From NCBI GenBank assembly GCA_902825875.1, contig CADECP010000013.1, positions 13,936-77,935 on the forward strand: 64,000 bases of DNA. The letters are read 5' to 3'. Below, piece by piece: positions 46,431 to 56,279 of the stretch (positions within the stretch are counted from its first letter, which is position 1; each line of letters starts with the position of its first letter). Source of the stretch: an uncultured Acidobacteriota bacterium (GTDB taxonomy: Bacteria > Acidobacteriota > Blastocatellia > RBC074). The notes under the pieces are model-generated. The model searched no databases. It was given only the letters and a program-made list of their open reading frames with translations, and was not told the origin of the DNA. Both the position numbers and the translations under genes were made by a program.

Positions 46431-46962
46431 CAGTTACCTCTTTCGCTCCCAGACCTTCCAAAAAAGAGCGGGTATTGCCGTAGTTGAATTTCGGATCGTC
46501 GGCTTTGACGCAAAGGAAAAACCGGTCGGACGTGGCGCGCGAAAAGCTCGGCACGTTGAACACCGGATGATACGGTTGCGGCAAGCGGTTCATAATGATG
46601 TTACCGAAAAACGCTCCGAAGGCCGCCAGCAAAATCGTGCATTCAAAGGTGATGGGGATAAACGCCGGCCAGCTAATCAGCGGACGACCGCCGACGTTCA
46701 GCGGGTAATCAATTGACGACGTCCAAATCTGCAAACCCAGTCCGCCGAGCGCGCCCAGCAAACCGCAGACAAACACCACTTTGGAAACGGCGTTCTTATG
46801 AAACCCGATGGCTTCCCAAAGCTCTTCGACCGGATACGGCGAATAAGCATTGATGCGAGTGTAGCCCGCTCCGCGCGTCAGCTTGGCGGCGGCGACAACC
46901 GCGCTCGGATCGTCGAATTCGGCCATCAAACCGTAAATGCCTTTTTCTTCCTGTTTCGTCAT
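46417..46962 (-). CDS. actD: Alternative complex III, subunit ActD
   Basis: 181 residues. DUF3341 family: [20 protein letters not shown] and [15 protein letters not shown] are its marks, and two membrane hairpins ([19 protein letters not shown] and [20 protein letters not shown]) anchor it. It has no cofactor and stabilises the complex. The spacer to actC contains a palindromic repeat (46984-47083). Confidence 0.92.
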   Translation of the reverse strand: MTKQEEKGIYGLMAEFDDPSAVVAAAKLTRGAGYTRINAYSPYPVEELWEAIGFHKNAVSKVVFVCGLLGALGGLGLQIWTSSIDYPLNVGGRPLISWPAFIPITFECTILLAAFGAFFGNIIMNRLPQPYHPVFNVPSFSRATSDRFFLCVKADDPKFNYGNTRSFLEGLGAKEVTDVES

Positions 46963-46983
46963 AACTTTGTTTGACAGGTCGTT

Positions 46984-47083
46984 TTGGACAGGATTGACAA
47001 GATTGGTCAGGATTTACCCGAAACTGGTAACTTCCTTGATGATCTGAAAATCATCCTGAGAAATCTTGTCAATCCTGTCTAAA
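46984..47083. repeat. Dispersed palindromic repeat, GACAGGATT family, copy C
   Basis: Left end: GGACAGGATTGACAAGATTG. Right end: AAATCTTGTCAATCCTGTCT. The ends pair into a long stem. It is inside the act operon, between actC and actD. Confidence 0.78.
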
Positions 47084-47094
47084 GTTTCCTTGCT

Positions 47095-48549
47095 TTAGTC
47101 TCCAAATTGCGGAACCGGTTGCGAACCGCCAAGCGGCTCTTTGCCGTCGTTTTTCGCTTCTTCGATCTGGGCGACTTTGTGTTCGTCCACCTGCGCCTGC
47201 GGCAGCAAGGTCTTCATTTCGAAGATCGGGATCATAGGCACGAAGCGGATGAACAGGAACATCAGCGTCAGGAAGAAGCCAATCGTTCCGAAGAACATCG
47301 AAAAGTCGAAGGCCGTCGGGTAATACATTCTCCAACCCGAAGGCAGGAACTCGCGGTTCAAGCTCATGACGATGATGACGAAGCGTTCCAGCCACATGCC
47401 CACGTTGATGAACATGCAGACCGTCATAATCACCCACATGTTTTCGCGGTACTTCTTGACCCACAACAGTTGCGGAACCAGGAAGTTGCACAGAATCAGC
47501 AGCCAGTACATATAACCGTACGGGCCGAACATGCGGTTTTTCATCATGAACAGTTCATACGTCGAACCGCTGTACCAGGCGAAAAACGCTTCCATCGCGT
47601 AGCCGTAGCAGACGATCAACCCGGTCGCCAGCATGACTTTGCACATATTGCGGATGTGCCGCATCGTGATGAAATCTTCCAGCTTGTAGAACTTGCGAAC
47701 CGGGATGCCAATGGAAAGCACCATTGCGAATCCGGCGTAAACGGCTCCGGCGACGAAATACGGCGGGAAGATCGTGGCGTGCCAACCGGGAACGATGCCG
47801 GTCGAAAAGTCGAACGACACGATCGTGTGAACCGACAGCACCAGCGGCGTGGACAATCCAGCCAGCAGCAGGTAAGCCGATTCGTAACGGCTCCAATGCC
47901 GCGCGTCGCCTCGCCAGCCCATCGCCAGCATTCCGAACAACATTTTCTGCCAGGGCTGTTTGGCCGAATCGCGCAAGGTGGCGAAATCGGGGATCAAGCC
48001 CATAAACCAGAACAGCAGCGAAACTGTCGCGTAAGTGTTGACCGCAAACACGTCCCACATCAGCGGGCTGCGGAAGTTTTGCCACATGCCCATCGTGTTC
48101 GGAATCGGGAACAGCCAATAATCCACCCACGGGCGTCCGGTGTGCAGTGCCGGGAACATCGCCGCGCAAGCCACAGCAAACAGCGTCATCGCTTCGGCAA
48201 AGCGGTTGATCGAGTTGCGCCATTTTTGCCTGAGCAGCAACAGGATCGCGGAAATCAGCGTTCCGGCGTGACCGATACCGATCCACCAAACGAAGTTGAT
48301 GATGTCGAAGGCCCAAAAGACCGGCGATGAATTGCCCCAGATGCCTACGCCTTTCAACACCAGATAGCCGATCGTGTTGGCCATCATCAGCAAGCCTAGA
48401 AAGACGATGGCAAAGCCGAACATCCAGCCCTTCTGAAAACCGCGCATGAAAACGACGTCCATCAATTTGGTCGTCATCGTTTTCAGATCGTACTTTCCGC
48501 CGATCATTGGCGGACGTTGGTCAACGTAATTGCTCTTTACTTCAGCCAT
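47095..48549 (-). CDS. actC: Alternative complex III, membrane subunit ActC
   Basis: 484 residues from ATG 48549, preceded by AGGAGAGG. It has ten spans of the NrfD/PsrC type. GIGHAGTLISAILLLLRQKW is the quinone-site helix pattern, and WHATIFPPYFVAGAVYAGFA and MWLERFVIIVMSL follow. It oxidises quinol and passes electrons to ActB. It overlaps the end of actB by eight bases. Confidence 0.94.
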   Translation of the reverse strand: MAEVKSNYVDQRPPMIGGKYDLKTMTTKLMDVVFMRGFQKGWMFGFAIVFLGLLMMANTIGYLVLKGVGIWGNSSPVFWAFDIINFVWWIGIGHAGTLISAILLLLRQKWRNSINRFAEAMTLFAVACAAMFPALHTGRPWVDYWLFPIPNTMGMWQNFRSPLMWDVFAVNTYATVSLLFWFMGLIPDFATLRDSAKQPWQKMLFGMLAMGWRGDARHWSRYESAYLLLAGLSTPLVLSVHTIVSFDFSTGIVPGWHATIFPPYFVAGAVYAGFAMVLSIGIPVRKFYKLEDFITMRHIRNMCKVMLATGLIVCYGYAMEAFFAWYSGSTYELFMMKNRMFGPYGYMYWLLILCNFLVPQLLWVKKYRENMWVIMTVCMFINVGMWLERFVIIVMSLNREFLPSGWRMYYPTAFDFSMFFGTIGFFLTLMFLFIRFVPMIPIFEMKTLLPQAQVDEHKVAQIEEAKNDGKEPLGGSQPVPQFGD

Positions 48550-51500
48550 GCTTAGCCTCTCCTGACTTCTGGCCTTCGTTGCCGTGGCCGCCTTCACTGC
48601 CGTGCGATGAAGCTCCGCCCCCCAAGGTGGCGTTCGGATTCTTGATCGGAGCCAGATAACTGGCGCGCGGTCTGGCGTTCAATTCAGCCAGCACTTCGTA
48701 ATTGCGTGCTTCGGTTTTGAGTTTGGCGACGCGGCTTTCTTTGTCATTGATGTCGCCGAAAATGATCGCGTCGGTCGGACAAACCGTCTGGCAAGCCGTC
48801 TGGATTTCACCATCCGCAACTTTGCGATTCTGTTTTTCGGCTTCGATCTTGCCGTTCATGATGCGCTGGACGCAGAAAGTGCATTTTTCCATCACGCCGC
48901 GCGAACGAATCGTGACTTCCGGGTTGCGGACGTTCTTCAAACTCGGCGAATCCCAATCTCCGTACAACAAATAATTGAACCGGCGAACTTTATATGGGCA
49001 GTTGTTCGCGCAGTAACGAGTTCCGACGCAGCGGTTATAAACTTGCGTGTTCAGCCCTTCGGCGTCGTGAACAGTCGCGTTGACCGGACAAACGACTTCG
49101 CACGGAGCGTTTTCGCAGTGCTGACACATCATCGGCTGGAAATACACTTCCGGGTTGTTCATATCGCCCCGGAAATAAGTGTCAATTCTGATCCAGTGCA
49201 TGATGCGTCCGCGCGTGACCAGTTCTTTGCCCAACACAGCGATGTTGTTTTCCGATTGGCAGGAAACGACGCAGGCGTTGCAACCGATGCAGGCATTCAT
49301 ATCAATCGCCATGCCCCAGGCATAACCATCGTATTTATGCTGTTCGGGATTGAAGATCGTCATCTTCGCGTCAGGCGGCAGGTGCGCGCCCTTGTGAACC
49401 GCCTTCGGATTCTTTTTGTAATCTTCCAGGTTTCCGGCGCGAACAATGTGGCGGTCGGCCAAATCGTTTTCATCGGAAATATACGCTTTGGAATCAATGC
49501 CCGACGCATCAATCGCAAAATGTTCCTGCGTCGAAGCCAGTTGATAAGAACCTTCGCCTGCGGCCAGTTTAGCTTCGGCAATCGCGCCGGTAGATTTCAA
49601 CAGGTAGGTGTTGAATCCGGTTTTGTTTCCAACGCTGCCAGCGCGTTCGCGTCCATAGCCCAGATAAACCGTCACCGTATCGTTCGGATGACCGGCTTGA
49701 ACCCACGCGGGCATCGAAAGCTCCTGACCATTGACCGTGATGCTCAGCATTTTGGCATTGGCGTGGTGCGGGTCTTCGTTCGGCGACAGATTCAATTTCG
49801 TGGCAGTCGCGGCGCTGATGATGGCGAAATTATCCCAGGTGACTTTGTTGATCGGCTTCGGGCATTCCTGCAACCATCCGTTGTTGGCGAATCGTCCGTC
49901 GTAAACCGTCGGGTCAATGCGGAAAACGATTTCATACTGACCGCCTTTGGCCGGAGCGGGCGCAGCCAGTTTGGCGGCGTCACCCTGAGCCGATTCTTCA
50001 GTCAGTTTCGTTCCGGCGACAAGGCCGTCGTGAAGCGCCTGTTTCCAGCTTTGGTCGAAACTCGCGGCCATTTGCGGCTGCGCCTTCCAATACTCTTTGA
50101 CCAGATCAAGCGTCGTTTTGCCGTTTACTCCGGCAATCGCGGCCACGAGTTCCAGCGACGAACGCCCCTGATACATCGGTTGAATCAACGGCTGTATGAT
50201 CGAAACCGTTCCGTCGAACGCGCGTGCATCGCCCCAGCTTTCCAGATAATGAGCTTCGGCCAGATGCCATTGGCACTGCGCGGAAGTTTCGTCGTTGTAC
50301 AAACTCATGTGAGCGCGATGAGCGACTTTCTTCATCGCGTTCAGGAAACTGTCTTTCTGTCCCGGAAGATTCGGAGCGTCGTAAACCGGATTGCCGCCCA
50401 GGATAATCAGCGTTTCGACCTGACCGGCGTTCATTTCGCCAATCAATTCAGTGATTCCGGCGGTTTGATCCATTGGATTGATTTCAATCGGCGCGGTATA
50501 AGCAACTGCGTTTCCGCCCAGCTTGGCGTTGATCGCCTGAGCAATGGCGTGAACCGCCGCCGGTTGATGATCGCCCGCAATGACAATGCACTTGCCCGCG
50601 TGAGCTTGCAGATCGGCGGCAACAGCTTTGGCAAACTTGTCAGCTTCGCCGCTCAAAGGCGCACCGGCAGCAACCGAAACTCCAACGGCGTTGGCAATCG
50701 CGCGAGCCAGCGCGTCAATCTCACCGGCCTTGATCGGTAAACGGTTGTCGGCTTTCGCGCCTGTGGTCGTCAGCGTGCTTTCGGCGACCAGCAAACGATT
50801 CATTTCGTTTGAGCCATCCGTCAGCTTGCGCTTCTTCATGAAGTCGCGCGCATAACGCAAAGCTCCGGGGCCGTTTGTCAAAAAGTCCGCGTCGAGCGAA
50901 ACAACCACATCGGCCTGGTCGAATTTATAAACAACGTTGGCCGGTTTGCCGCCAACCGTCGGCGCGCCCATTCGAGCGCCATCGCGGGTGTTCGCTTCGT
51001 AAGTCACCCATTTGGATTCCGGGAAGGCTTTTTTGACCAGAGCCATCAGCGACGCCAAGGTCGGCGAAGTGCTGTTTTCAGTCAAAATTCGCAGGCCTTT
51101 GCCGCCTTTCGGGCGTTGTGTTTCGATCCAACCGGTCAGTTCGTTCAGGAAATCGCCCCAAGTGCGCGTATCGCCAAGCTTCAAAGCCGATTGCGAACGG
51201 TCGGGGTCGTACAGTCCTAAAATCGAAGCCTGAGCAAAAACATCGGTCGCGCCCAGACTGCCGGGATGGTCAGGATTGCCTTCGATCTTGGTCGGGCGGC
51301 CTTCGTGAGCTTCGACCAGCAAACCGCTTGCAACTCCGTTGAGCGGCATCGCCGTCGCGTAAAATTGAGGCTTTCCGGGAACCAATCCTTCTGGAACTTT
51401 GACGTACGGAACGACATGCTCCAGCGGTTGACGTGTACAGGCAGTCAATCCGGCCAGCGCCAGCGAAGCGCCCATCAACTTCATGAAGTTGCGGCGTCCG

Positions 51501-51691
51501 TTCGCATCCAGCATGGACGGATCTGTTTCTGGAGCGTTCAGCGCAGGAAATTCGCGGTGCAAAAAGTCGCGGAATTTGTCGGTTCCGGCCAACTCTTCCA
51601 AGCTGCGCCAGAATTCGCGGCCAGTCTTGCGACTAATCGCCTCGCGCACCGGCTCAAGGTCGTGATCGTGGTGATGATCTCTATGTGACAT
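48542..51691 (-). CDS. actB: Alternative complex III, iron-sulphur subunit ActB
   Basis: 1049 residues. A twin-arginine-like signal (GRRNFMKLMGASLALAGLTA) follows a leader rich in His and Asp. The first 700 residues have the molybdopterin-oxidoreductase fold (EGNPDHPGSLGATDVFAQAS), as in ActB1, without a clear cofactor ligand. The C-terminal part has four cysteine clusters (CIGCNACVVSC, CQHCENAPCEVVC, CANNC, CTFC plus CQTVC), like the ferredoxin subunit of the complex. It links ActC to the ActA and ActE cytochromes. It starts MSHRDHHHDHD; the upstream region contains a heptamer repeat. Confidence 0.95.
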   Translation of the reverse strand: MSHRDHHHDHDLEPVREAISRKTGREFWRSLEELAGTDKFRDFLHREFPALNAPETDPSMLDANGRRNFMKLMGASLALAGLTACTRQPLEHVVPYVKVPEGLVPGKPQFYATAMPLNGVASGLLVEAHEGRPTKIEGNPDHPGSLGATDVFAQASILGLYDPDRSQSALKLGDTRTWGDFLNELTGWIETQRPKGGKGLRILTENSTSPTLASLMALVKKAFPESKWVTYEANTRDGARMGAPTVGGKPANVVYKFDQADVVVSLDADFLTNGPGALRYARDFMKKRKLTDGSNEMNRLLVAESTLTTTGAKADNRLPIKAGEIDALARAIANAVGVSVAAGAPLSGEADKFAKAVAADLQAHAGKCIVIAGDHQPAAVHAIAQAINAKLGGNAVAYTAPIEINPMDQTAGITELIGEMNAGQVETLIILGGNPVYDAPNLPGQKDSFLNAMKKVAHRAHMSLYNDETSAQCQWHLAEAHYLESWGDARAFDGTVSIIQPLIQPMYQGRSSLELVAAIAGVNGKTTLDLVKEYWKAQPQMAASFDQSWKQALHDGLVAGTKLTEESAQGDAAKLAAPAPAKGGQYEIVFRIDPTVYDGRFANNGWLQECPKPINKVTWDNFAIISAATATKLNLSPNEDPHHANAKMLSITVNGQELSMPAWVQAGHPNDTVTVYLGYGRERAGSVGNKTGFNTYLLKSTGAIAEAKLAAGEGSYQLASTQEHFAIDASGIDSKAYISDENDLADRHIVRAGNLEDYKKNPKAVHKGAHLPPDAKMTIFNPEQHKYDGYAWGMAIDMNACIGCNACVVSCQSENNIAVLGKELVTRGRIMHWIRIDTYFRGDMNNPEVYFQPMMCQHCENAPCEVVCPVNATVHDAEGLNTQVYNRCVGTRYCANNCPYKVRRFNYLLYGDWDSPSLKNVRNPEVTIRSRGVMEKCTFCVQRIMNGKIEAEKQNRKVADGEIQTACQTVCPTDAIIFGDINDKESRVAKLKTEARNYEVLAELNARPRASYLAPIKNPNATLGGGASSHGSEGGHGNEGQKSGEAKHG

Positions 51692-51700
51692 TGCTCTTTT

Positions 51701-51735
51701 CGGTAGCCGGTAATCGGTAGTCGGTAGTCGGTAGT
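51701..51735. repeat. Heptanucleotide repeat before actB
   Basis: Units cggtagc, cggtaat and three cggtagt. Imperfect complements lie at about 51768-51797, giving a possible hairpin in the actA-actB spacer. Confidence 0.8.
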
Positions 51736-51803
51736 CAAATCATTTGCGAGACAAATCATCCGCAAACGAACTACCGATTTCCCGGCTCCCGACTGCCGAA
51801 TTC

Positions 51804-52466
51804 TTATCTATGACAGGTTGAACAACTCGTCAGCACGTTCTTCGGCTGGATGTTGTACTTTTTGGCGAGTTCTGCGCCGCCTTTTTCAGCATGATCTTTC
51901 GGCGCAACCCATTCCATGTTGGTGATGTCTTTCTGTTCGCGCAGCACCGCGTTCGGATTGCGATGGCATTGCAGACACCATTCCATGTGCAACGAAGCTT
52001 CGTTCCACACCAACGGCATCATGTCTACTCGACCATGACAGGTCGAACAGCCGACGCCTTTGTTGACGTGAATGCTGTGGTTGAAATAGGCGAAATCAGG
52101 AAGGTCATGCACGCGCGTCCATTTGATCGGTTGGCCGGTCCGCCAGCTTTCGCGCACGATTTCCAGGTATGGACTATTGGCGAATAACTGCGAATGGCAA
52201 TTCATACACGTTTTGGTCGCCGGCAATCCGGCGGTGGCAGCCGTTTCAACCGTCGTATGGCAATAGCGGCAATCAATCCCGTCGTCACCGACGTGATGTT
52301 TGTGTGAAAACTGCACAGGTTGCTCTCGCGGTTGGAACGCTTGAGTGACGTAAGGGGTGCGGTTGAATTCGATAACGAACATCAAACCACCACCTGCAAC
52401 CAGCAATCCGATAACGATGCTGAGCCGCGCAAGCGTATTCATTCCGCGGTGGAAGAGCTGTGGCAT
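51804..52466 (-). CDS. actA: Alternative complex III, pentahaem cytochrome ActA
   Basis: 220 residues. An N-terminal anchor (LSIVIGLLVAGGGLMFVIEF) is followed by five CxxCH motifs: CRYCH, CMNCH, CSTCH, CLQCH and CSTCH at the end. The VQFSHKHHVGDDGIDCRYCH segment is typical. It is the first gene of the operon and its protein receives electrons from ActB. Confidence 0.94.
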   Translation of the reverse strand: MPQLFHRGMNTLARLSIVIGLLVAGGGLMFVIEFNRTPYVTQAFQPREQPVQFSHKHHVGDDGIDCRYCHTTVETAATAGLPATKTCMNCHSQLFANSPYLEIVRESWRTGQPIKWTRVHDLPDFAYFNHSIHVNKGVGCSTCHGRVDMMPLVWNEASLHMEWCLQCHRNPNAVLREQKDITNMEWVAPKDHAEKGGAELAKKYNIQPKNVLTSCSTCHR

Positions 52467-52844
52467 AAACGAAGACCTCCACCTCGCAAAAACTTATTGT
52501 AATTTGTGACCTAGACTTGCTTGTATGTCCCGAAACTTTGTGAATGTTCGGGTTTGAAATGAGGCCGCATATTCTCCGCTGACCCAAAAATTGTCAAGAC
52601 CTCCAAACCTGGAGATCAAAAGTTTGCAAAAAAGAAGTCACTTTTCTCTGCCCTGACTCAGCTAAAGCCAATTCTGCACAACCCATTCACCGCTTCTTTT
52701 GCCATTGCCACCTACTTGATGCCATAAAGTCCTTGACCAAAAACACAACACCAACCTATGATCCGCGCGCCTCGAAACCATCTTTTACCCTTTGAACTCT
52801 TAACCGCCCTCGCGTGCGCCAGAAGCGAGAAAGGAAAGAACTCA
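52467..52844. promoter_or_regulatory. Divergent control region between act operon and exosortase module
   Basis: The roughly 380 bases between actA and the VIT-domain gene must contain both promoters. The part 52540-52740 is AT-rich, but no promoter pair can be placed with confidence. The VIT gene's ribosome site, AAAGGAAAG, is at 52830. Confidence 0.45.
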
Positions 52845-55424
52845 ATGGCCGATCAAGAATTCTCTCGTGCCGATTTTACTGAACCCAATTCTTCGCCTGA
52901 ACTGCCGGACACTCCGGTCAACCGGCTGCTGAATCAACCCGACGGAGAGCCGTACAACCCGCCGCTGTTTCGCTCTTTCACCGAACAACCATCCGTCAAA
53001 GATACTGTCGTCACCAAAGCCCAAAACTTCACCGAAACCGTTAAGGCTCAACCCAAACAAGTGGGCGCGGCGTTTTTCATCTTTGGTGTAGCAATTCCGG
53101 CTTCGGCAGTTTTCCTGGAACTGCTTGCCGGAGTGTGCGCTGGGATGTTTTTCGATCCGATACCAACGATCTGGCACAAGTTGCTGGTGGCGTTTGTGCC
53201 GGTTGCCAATCTGGCTCTCTGGTGGGAATTGAAAGAAAACGATGCGGAATATCGCACCTGGCTCGGCGTGACCAGCGGCGTGGCGCTTGGAGTTTCAGCG
53301 TTTTATGCGCTGCTGTTTTTGCCGCTGATGCCGTTTGCGATGCTCGGAATCATAGTATTCGGCATAGGCATTCTTGGGCTTTCGCCGCAGTTTTCGTTGA
53401 TCGTCGCCATACGAGGAGCCATCAAACTTGGCCGCGTGAAGCGTTCGCAACCGGCAACTGACAAACGCCAGCCATCGTTCGCGGCCTGCTTGCTCACTGG
53501 AATTGCGATTTCTCTGGGAACGTTGATCGTCCTGGAAATCCAAACCACACTGACGCGGCTGAAGCTTCAAGAAGCCAGTTCCACCGACGTGGCAACCAGT
53601 CAAAAAGCGATTCGCTGGTTGCGAAGCTATGCCAACGAAAACAAATTGCTCGAAGCCTGTTACTCGCATCCGACCGGAGTCACCGATGTGCTCGGCACGT
53701 TGCTGACGCTGGGCAATCCCATCAAACCCATCGAAGCGCAAAAAATCTTTTATCGCGTCACAGGCAAACCTTTCGAGACGTTGCCCGAACCGCGCAGGCC
53801 GGATCGCGGCTTTCTTGGCTTCGACGATGACAACTGGCGACCAAGAAATTTTGGCGTCATCAACAACCTGTCGCTGGCCAGTTCGCGCATTGATGGTTCG
53901 ATTGATGCCGATGCGGCGTTGGGCTATTTCGAATGGACGATGGTCTTCAAAAACAACTCGACCTTTCAGCAGGAAGCCCGCGCTCAAGTCCAACTTCCGC
54001 CCGGCGGCGTAGTTTCGCGGCTGACGTTGTGGGTCAATGGCGAACCGCGTGAGGCGGCGTTCGCTTCGCGCGGAAAAGTTCAGGCAGCTTATGACGCCGT
54101 AGTCCGGACGCGCCGCGACCCGGTGCTCATCACCAGCAGCGGAGATGACCGCATACAGATGCAATGTTTCCCAGTTCCGCCCAACGGAGAAATGAAGATT
54201 CGTTTCGGCGTAACCGCGCCTGTCGCACTGGAATCCATTCAACAGGGTTGGCTGAAACTGCCTGTGATTGCCGATCGCAACTTTGAAGTCGGCGACTTGA
54301 AACACACTGTCTGGTTTGAAGCCAAAGGTGAATTGCAATCTTCGACCAATTCTCTGTTGACTGAACGCCCCGAACAGCGACTGTTCGCGGTTCGCGGTTC
54401 GCTGGCTGACAAAGAATTGGTTTCGGCGCGACCGGCAATCGGCATCGAACGCGCAAACGACACAAACGAATTCTGGACGCCCGATCCGACCAGCAAAAGC
54501 TTCGACGCAATTCACCAAACCATCGAAGAGCGCGACTGGCAACGTCCTCAGCGAGTCGTGATGGTGATTGACGCTTCTGAAGGCATGCATCCTCACCTGC
54601 CCTCCATCGCCGATTCGATTCAACGCTTGCCCGAAGGAATCGAACTCATCGCTCTGTCCACCGGCGACGAAATCACTGATCTGATCGGCACAATCGAACC
54701 CGGCTCAGCGAAGTTGTACGGCTTCGTGGCTGAAAAAATTCGCCGCATCAATCCCGAAGGCGGCAACGACAATTTGTTGGCGCTCAACCGAGCGTGGGAT
54801 TTGGCGGCGCAAAAACCTGACAGCGCGATTTTGTGGCTTCACGCGGAGAAACCCATTTTGATCGGCAATGCTGACGAGCTTCGCCAGCGTTGGGAAAGGC
54901 GACGCGAGAACGCTCCGCAGATGTTCGATCTGCAACTTGCCGCAGGCGCAAACCTGGTTTCCGAAACACTGGACGGACTGGAAAACGTCGAAACCGTCGA
55001 ACGTACCAGCAATCTGACCAAAGACCTTGATCGGCTGTTCGGTCGCTGGCGAGGCGAATCGAAACAGTTGCTCATTCGGCGCGAACGAGTCGCGCGCCAG
55101 CGGCAAGAGTTGCAGAAAGATTTGCAGGAAACGTCTTCGCATCTGGCCAGACTGTGGGCGTTTGACGAAACTCGACGCCTGATCGCTGACAAAAACATCA
55201 ACGGAGCCGTCCAACTTGCCGCTTCTTATCAACTGGTGACTCCCGTCAGCGGTGCAGTCGTTTTGGAAACCGCCGAGCAATATCAACGCGCAGGTTTGCA
55301 GCCCGTGCCTGCCAACACCGTGCCGACCATTCCCGAACCCGAAGAGTGGTTGCTGATGTTCGTCGCGCTGGCCGTGTTGTTGTGGATGACTTGTCGCAGG
55401 AGGTTCACTTGGCGATCGGCCTGA
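52845..55424 (+). CDS. VIT-domain membrane protein with C-terminal PEP-CTERM signal
   Basis: 859 residues from ATG 52845 (after AAAGGAAAGAACTCA); an upstream in-frame start is less likely. Several hydrophobic spans at about 75-260 (AAFFIFGVAIPASAVFLELL, TLIVLEIQTTLTRL) are followed by a VIT domain at about 370-500 (FEWTMVFKNNSTFQQEARAQ, QAAYDAVVRTRRDPVLI), then a von Willebrand-like part (VVMVIDASEGMHPHL). The C-terminus is a PEP-CTERM sorting tail: IPEPEEWLLMFVALAVLLWM, then TCRRRFTWR. It is therefore the probable substrate of the next gene's exosortase. It overlaps that gene by 16 bases. Confidence 0.82.
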   Translation: MADQEFSRADFTEPNSSPELPDTPVNRLLNQPDGEPYNPPLFRSFTEQPSVKDTVVTKAQNFTETVKAQPKQVGAAFFIFGVAIPASAVFLELLAGVCAGMFFDPIPTIWHKLLVAFVPVANLALWWELKENDAEYRTWLGVTSGVALGVSAFYALLFLPLMPFAMLGIIVFGIGILGLSPQFSLIVAIRGAIKLGRVKRSQPATDKRQPSFAACLLTGIAISLGTLIVLEIQTTLTRLKLQEASSTDVATSQKAIRWLRSYANENKLLEACYSHPTGVTDVLGTLLTLGNPIKPIEAQKIFYRVTGKPFETLPEPRRPDRGFLGFDDDNWRPRNFGVINNLSLASSRIDGSIDADAALGYFEWTMVFKNNSTFQQEARAQVQLPPGGVVSRLTLWVNGEPREAAFASRGKVQAAYDAVVRTRRDPVLITSSGDDRIQMQCFPVPPNGEMKIRFGVTAPVALESIQQGWLKLPVIADRNFEVGDLKHTVWFEAKGELQSSTNSLLTERPEQRLFAVRGSLADKELVSARPAIGIERANDTNEFWTPDPTSKSFDAIHQTIEERDWQRPQRVVMVIDASEGMHPHLPSIADSIQRLPEGIELIALSTGDEITDLIGTIEPGSAKLYGFVAEKIRRINPEGGNDNLLALNRAWDLAAQKPDSAILWLHAEKPILIGNADELRQRWERRRENAPQMFDLQLAAGANLVSETLDGLENVETVERTSNLTKDLDRLFGRWRGESKQLLIRRERVARQRQELQKDLQETSSHLARLWAFDETRRLIADKNINGAVQLAASYQLVTPVSGAVVLETAEQYQRAGLQPVPANTVPTIPEPEEWLLMFVALAVLLWMTCRRRFTWRSA

Positions 55425-56257
55425 AAAAACTTGCTGGGAGCGCAGGCGTCTCGCCTGCCATTCCGCTTCTTCTCCAAGCCGCAGCCTTCTGGCCGGTCTG
55501 GCGCTGGTACGCGGCGCGCGTCAGCGATTCATCGGACGACGCCTGGGGTTGGGTCGCTTTGCTGACGGCGGCAATCTTTCTGGTTCGGTTCCGCACGGAA
55601 TCGAACCAGCAAACTTCAACGCCTAACCTGTTGCTGCCTGCTTTGTTGACGTTGGCGTATGCCGTCAGCTTTCCGTTTGTTTCGCCTTTGCCGCGCGCGC
55701 TGCTGGCGATGGCGGCAATCGGAGCCACGCTCAGCGTTTACTGCTTCCATTCAAAATTTCAACTCAGTTTTTGCGGATTGCTGTTGCTGTCATTGCCGCT
55801 GATGGCTTCGCTGCAATTTTATCTGGGCTACCCGCTGCGATCGGCGGTGACGACGATGGCTGCGCCAATGCTGCAACTTGGCGGCTTGGCGGTCATCCCA
55901 GAAGGCGCGTGTTTGAATTGGAGCGGGCGATTGATTTCCGTAGACGCTCCGTGCAGCGGCGTGAAAATGCTATGGACGGGAATGTTTCTCTGCTTCACGC
56001 TGGCCTGTTGGTTTCGGCTGAATTGGCAGCGAACTATTGTCGCGGCGACTTTGTCGTTCGCTGCCATCGTGCTTGGCAACACGTTTCGAGCCATCGCGCT
56101 GTTTTATCTGGAAGCCGGAATCTTCCAACTGCCGGAACGATCTTCTGACGCGGCGCACTCCGCTGTTGGCGTGATGATGTTTTTACTGACGGCGGTTGCG
56201 ATTGCCTGGCTGGCCCAAAAGTCAGCACAGCGAGCGGTAACGAGTCCAATTGATTGA
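55409..56257 (+). CDS. Exosortase dedicated to the VIT-domain PEP-CTERM protein
   Basis: 282 residues from TTG 55409, chosen because AGGAGG lies five bases upstream; a GTG at 55346 is in frame but lacks this. The catalytic triad is visible: Cys in VDAPCSGVKMLWTGMF, Arg in LGNTFRAIALFYLE, and His in DAAHSAVGVMMFLLTA. There are about eight spans. It cleaves PEP-CTERM tails on the periplasmic side. Near the start, the sequence GSAGVSPAIP is encoded by a hairpin repeat (55442-55458). Resemblance to the XrtK/XrtN types with VIT partners is by arrangement; the exact subfamily was not determined. Confidence 0.85.
   Translation: MAIGLKKLAGSAGVSPAIPLLLQAAAFWPVWRWYAARVSDSSDDAWGWVALLTAAIFLVRFRTESNQQTSTPNLLLPALLTLAYAVSFPFVSPLPRALLAMAAIGATLSVYCFHSKFQLSFCGLLLLSLPLMASLQFYLGYPLRSAVTTMAAPMLQLGGLAVIPEGACLNWSGRLISVDAPCSGVKMLWTGMFLCFTLACWFRLNWQRTIVAATLSFAAIVLGNTFRAIALFYLEAGIFQLPERSSDAAHSAVGVMMFLLTAVAIAWLAQKSAQRAVTSPID
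55435..55464. repeat. Hairpin repeat embedded in the exosortase N-terminus
   Basis: GCAGGCG-TCT-CGCCTGC (55442-55458), flanked by GGGAGC and CATTCC. It encodes AGSAGVSPA on the plus strand. The stem and three-base loop match the architecture of the intergenic hairpins in this window. Confidence 0.7.
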
Positions 56258-56279
56258 GGAAGACTCGCTCGCTACCGCT

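Noticed and set aside
49043-50740. 565-codon plus-strand frame inside actB
   Set aside because: It is a mirror frame of actB, whose cysteine clusters and length are those of the known family.
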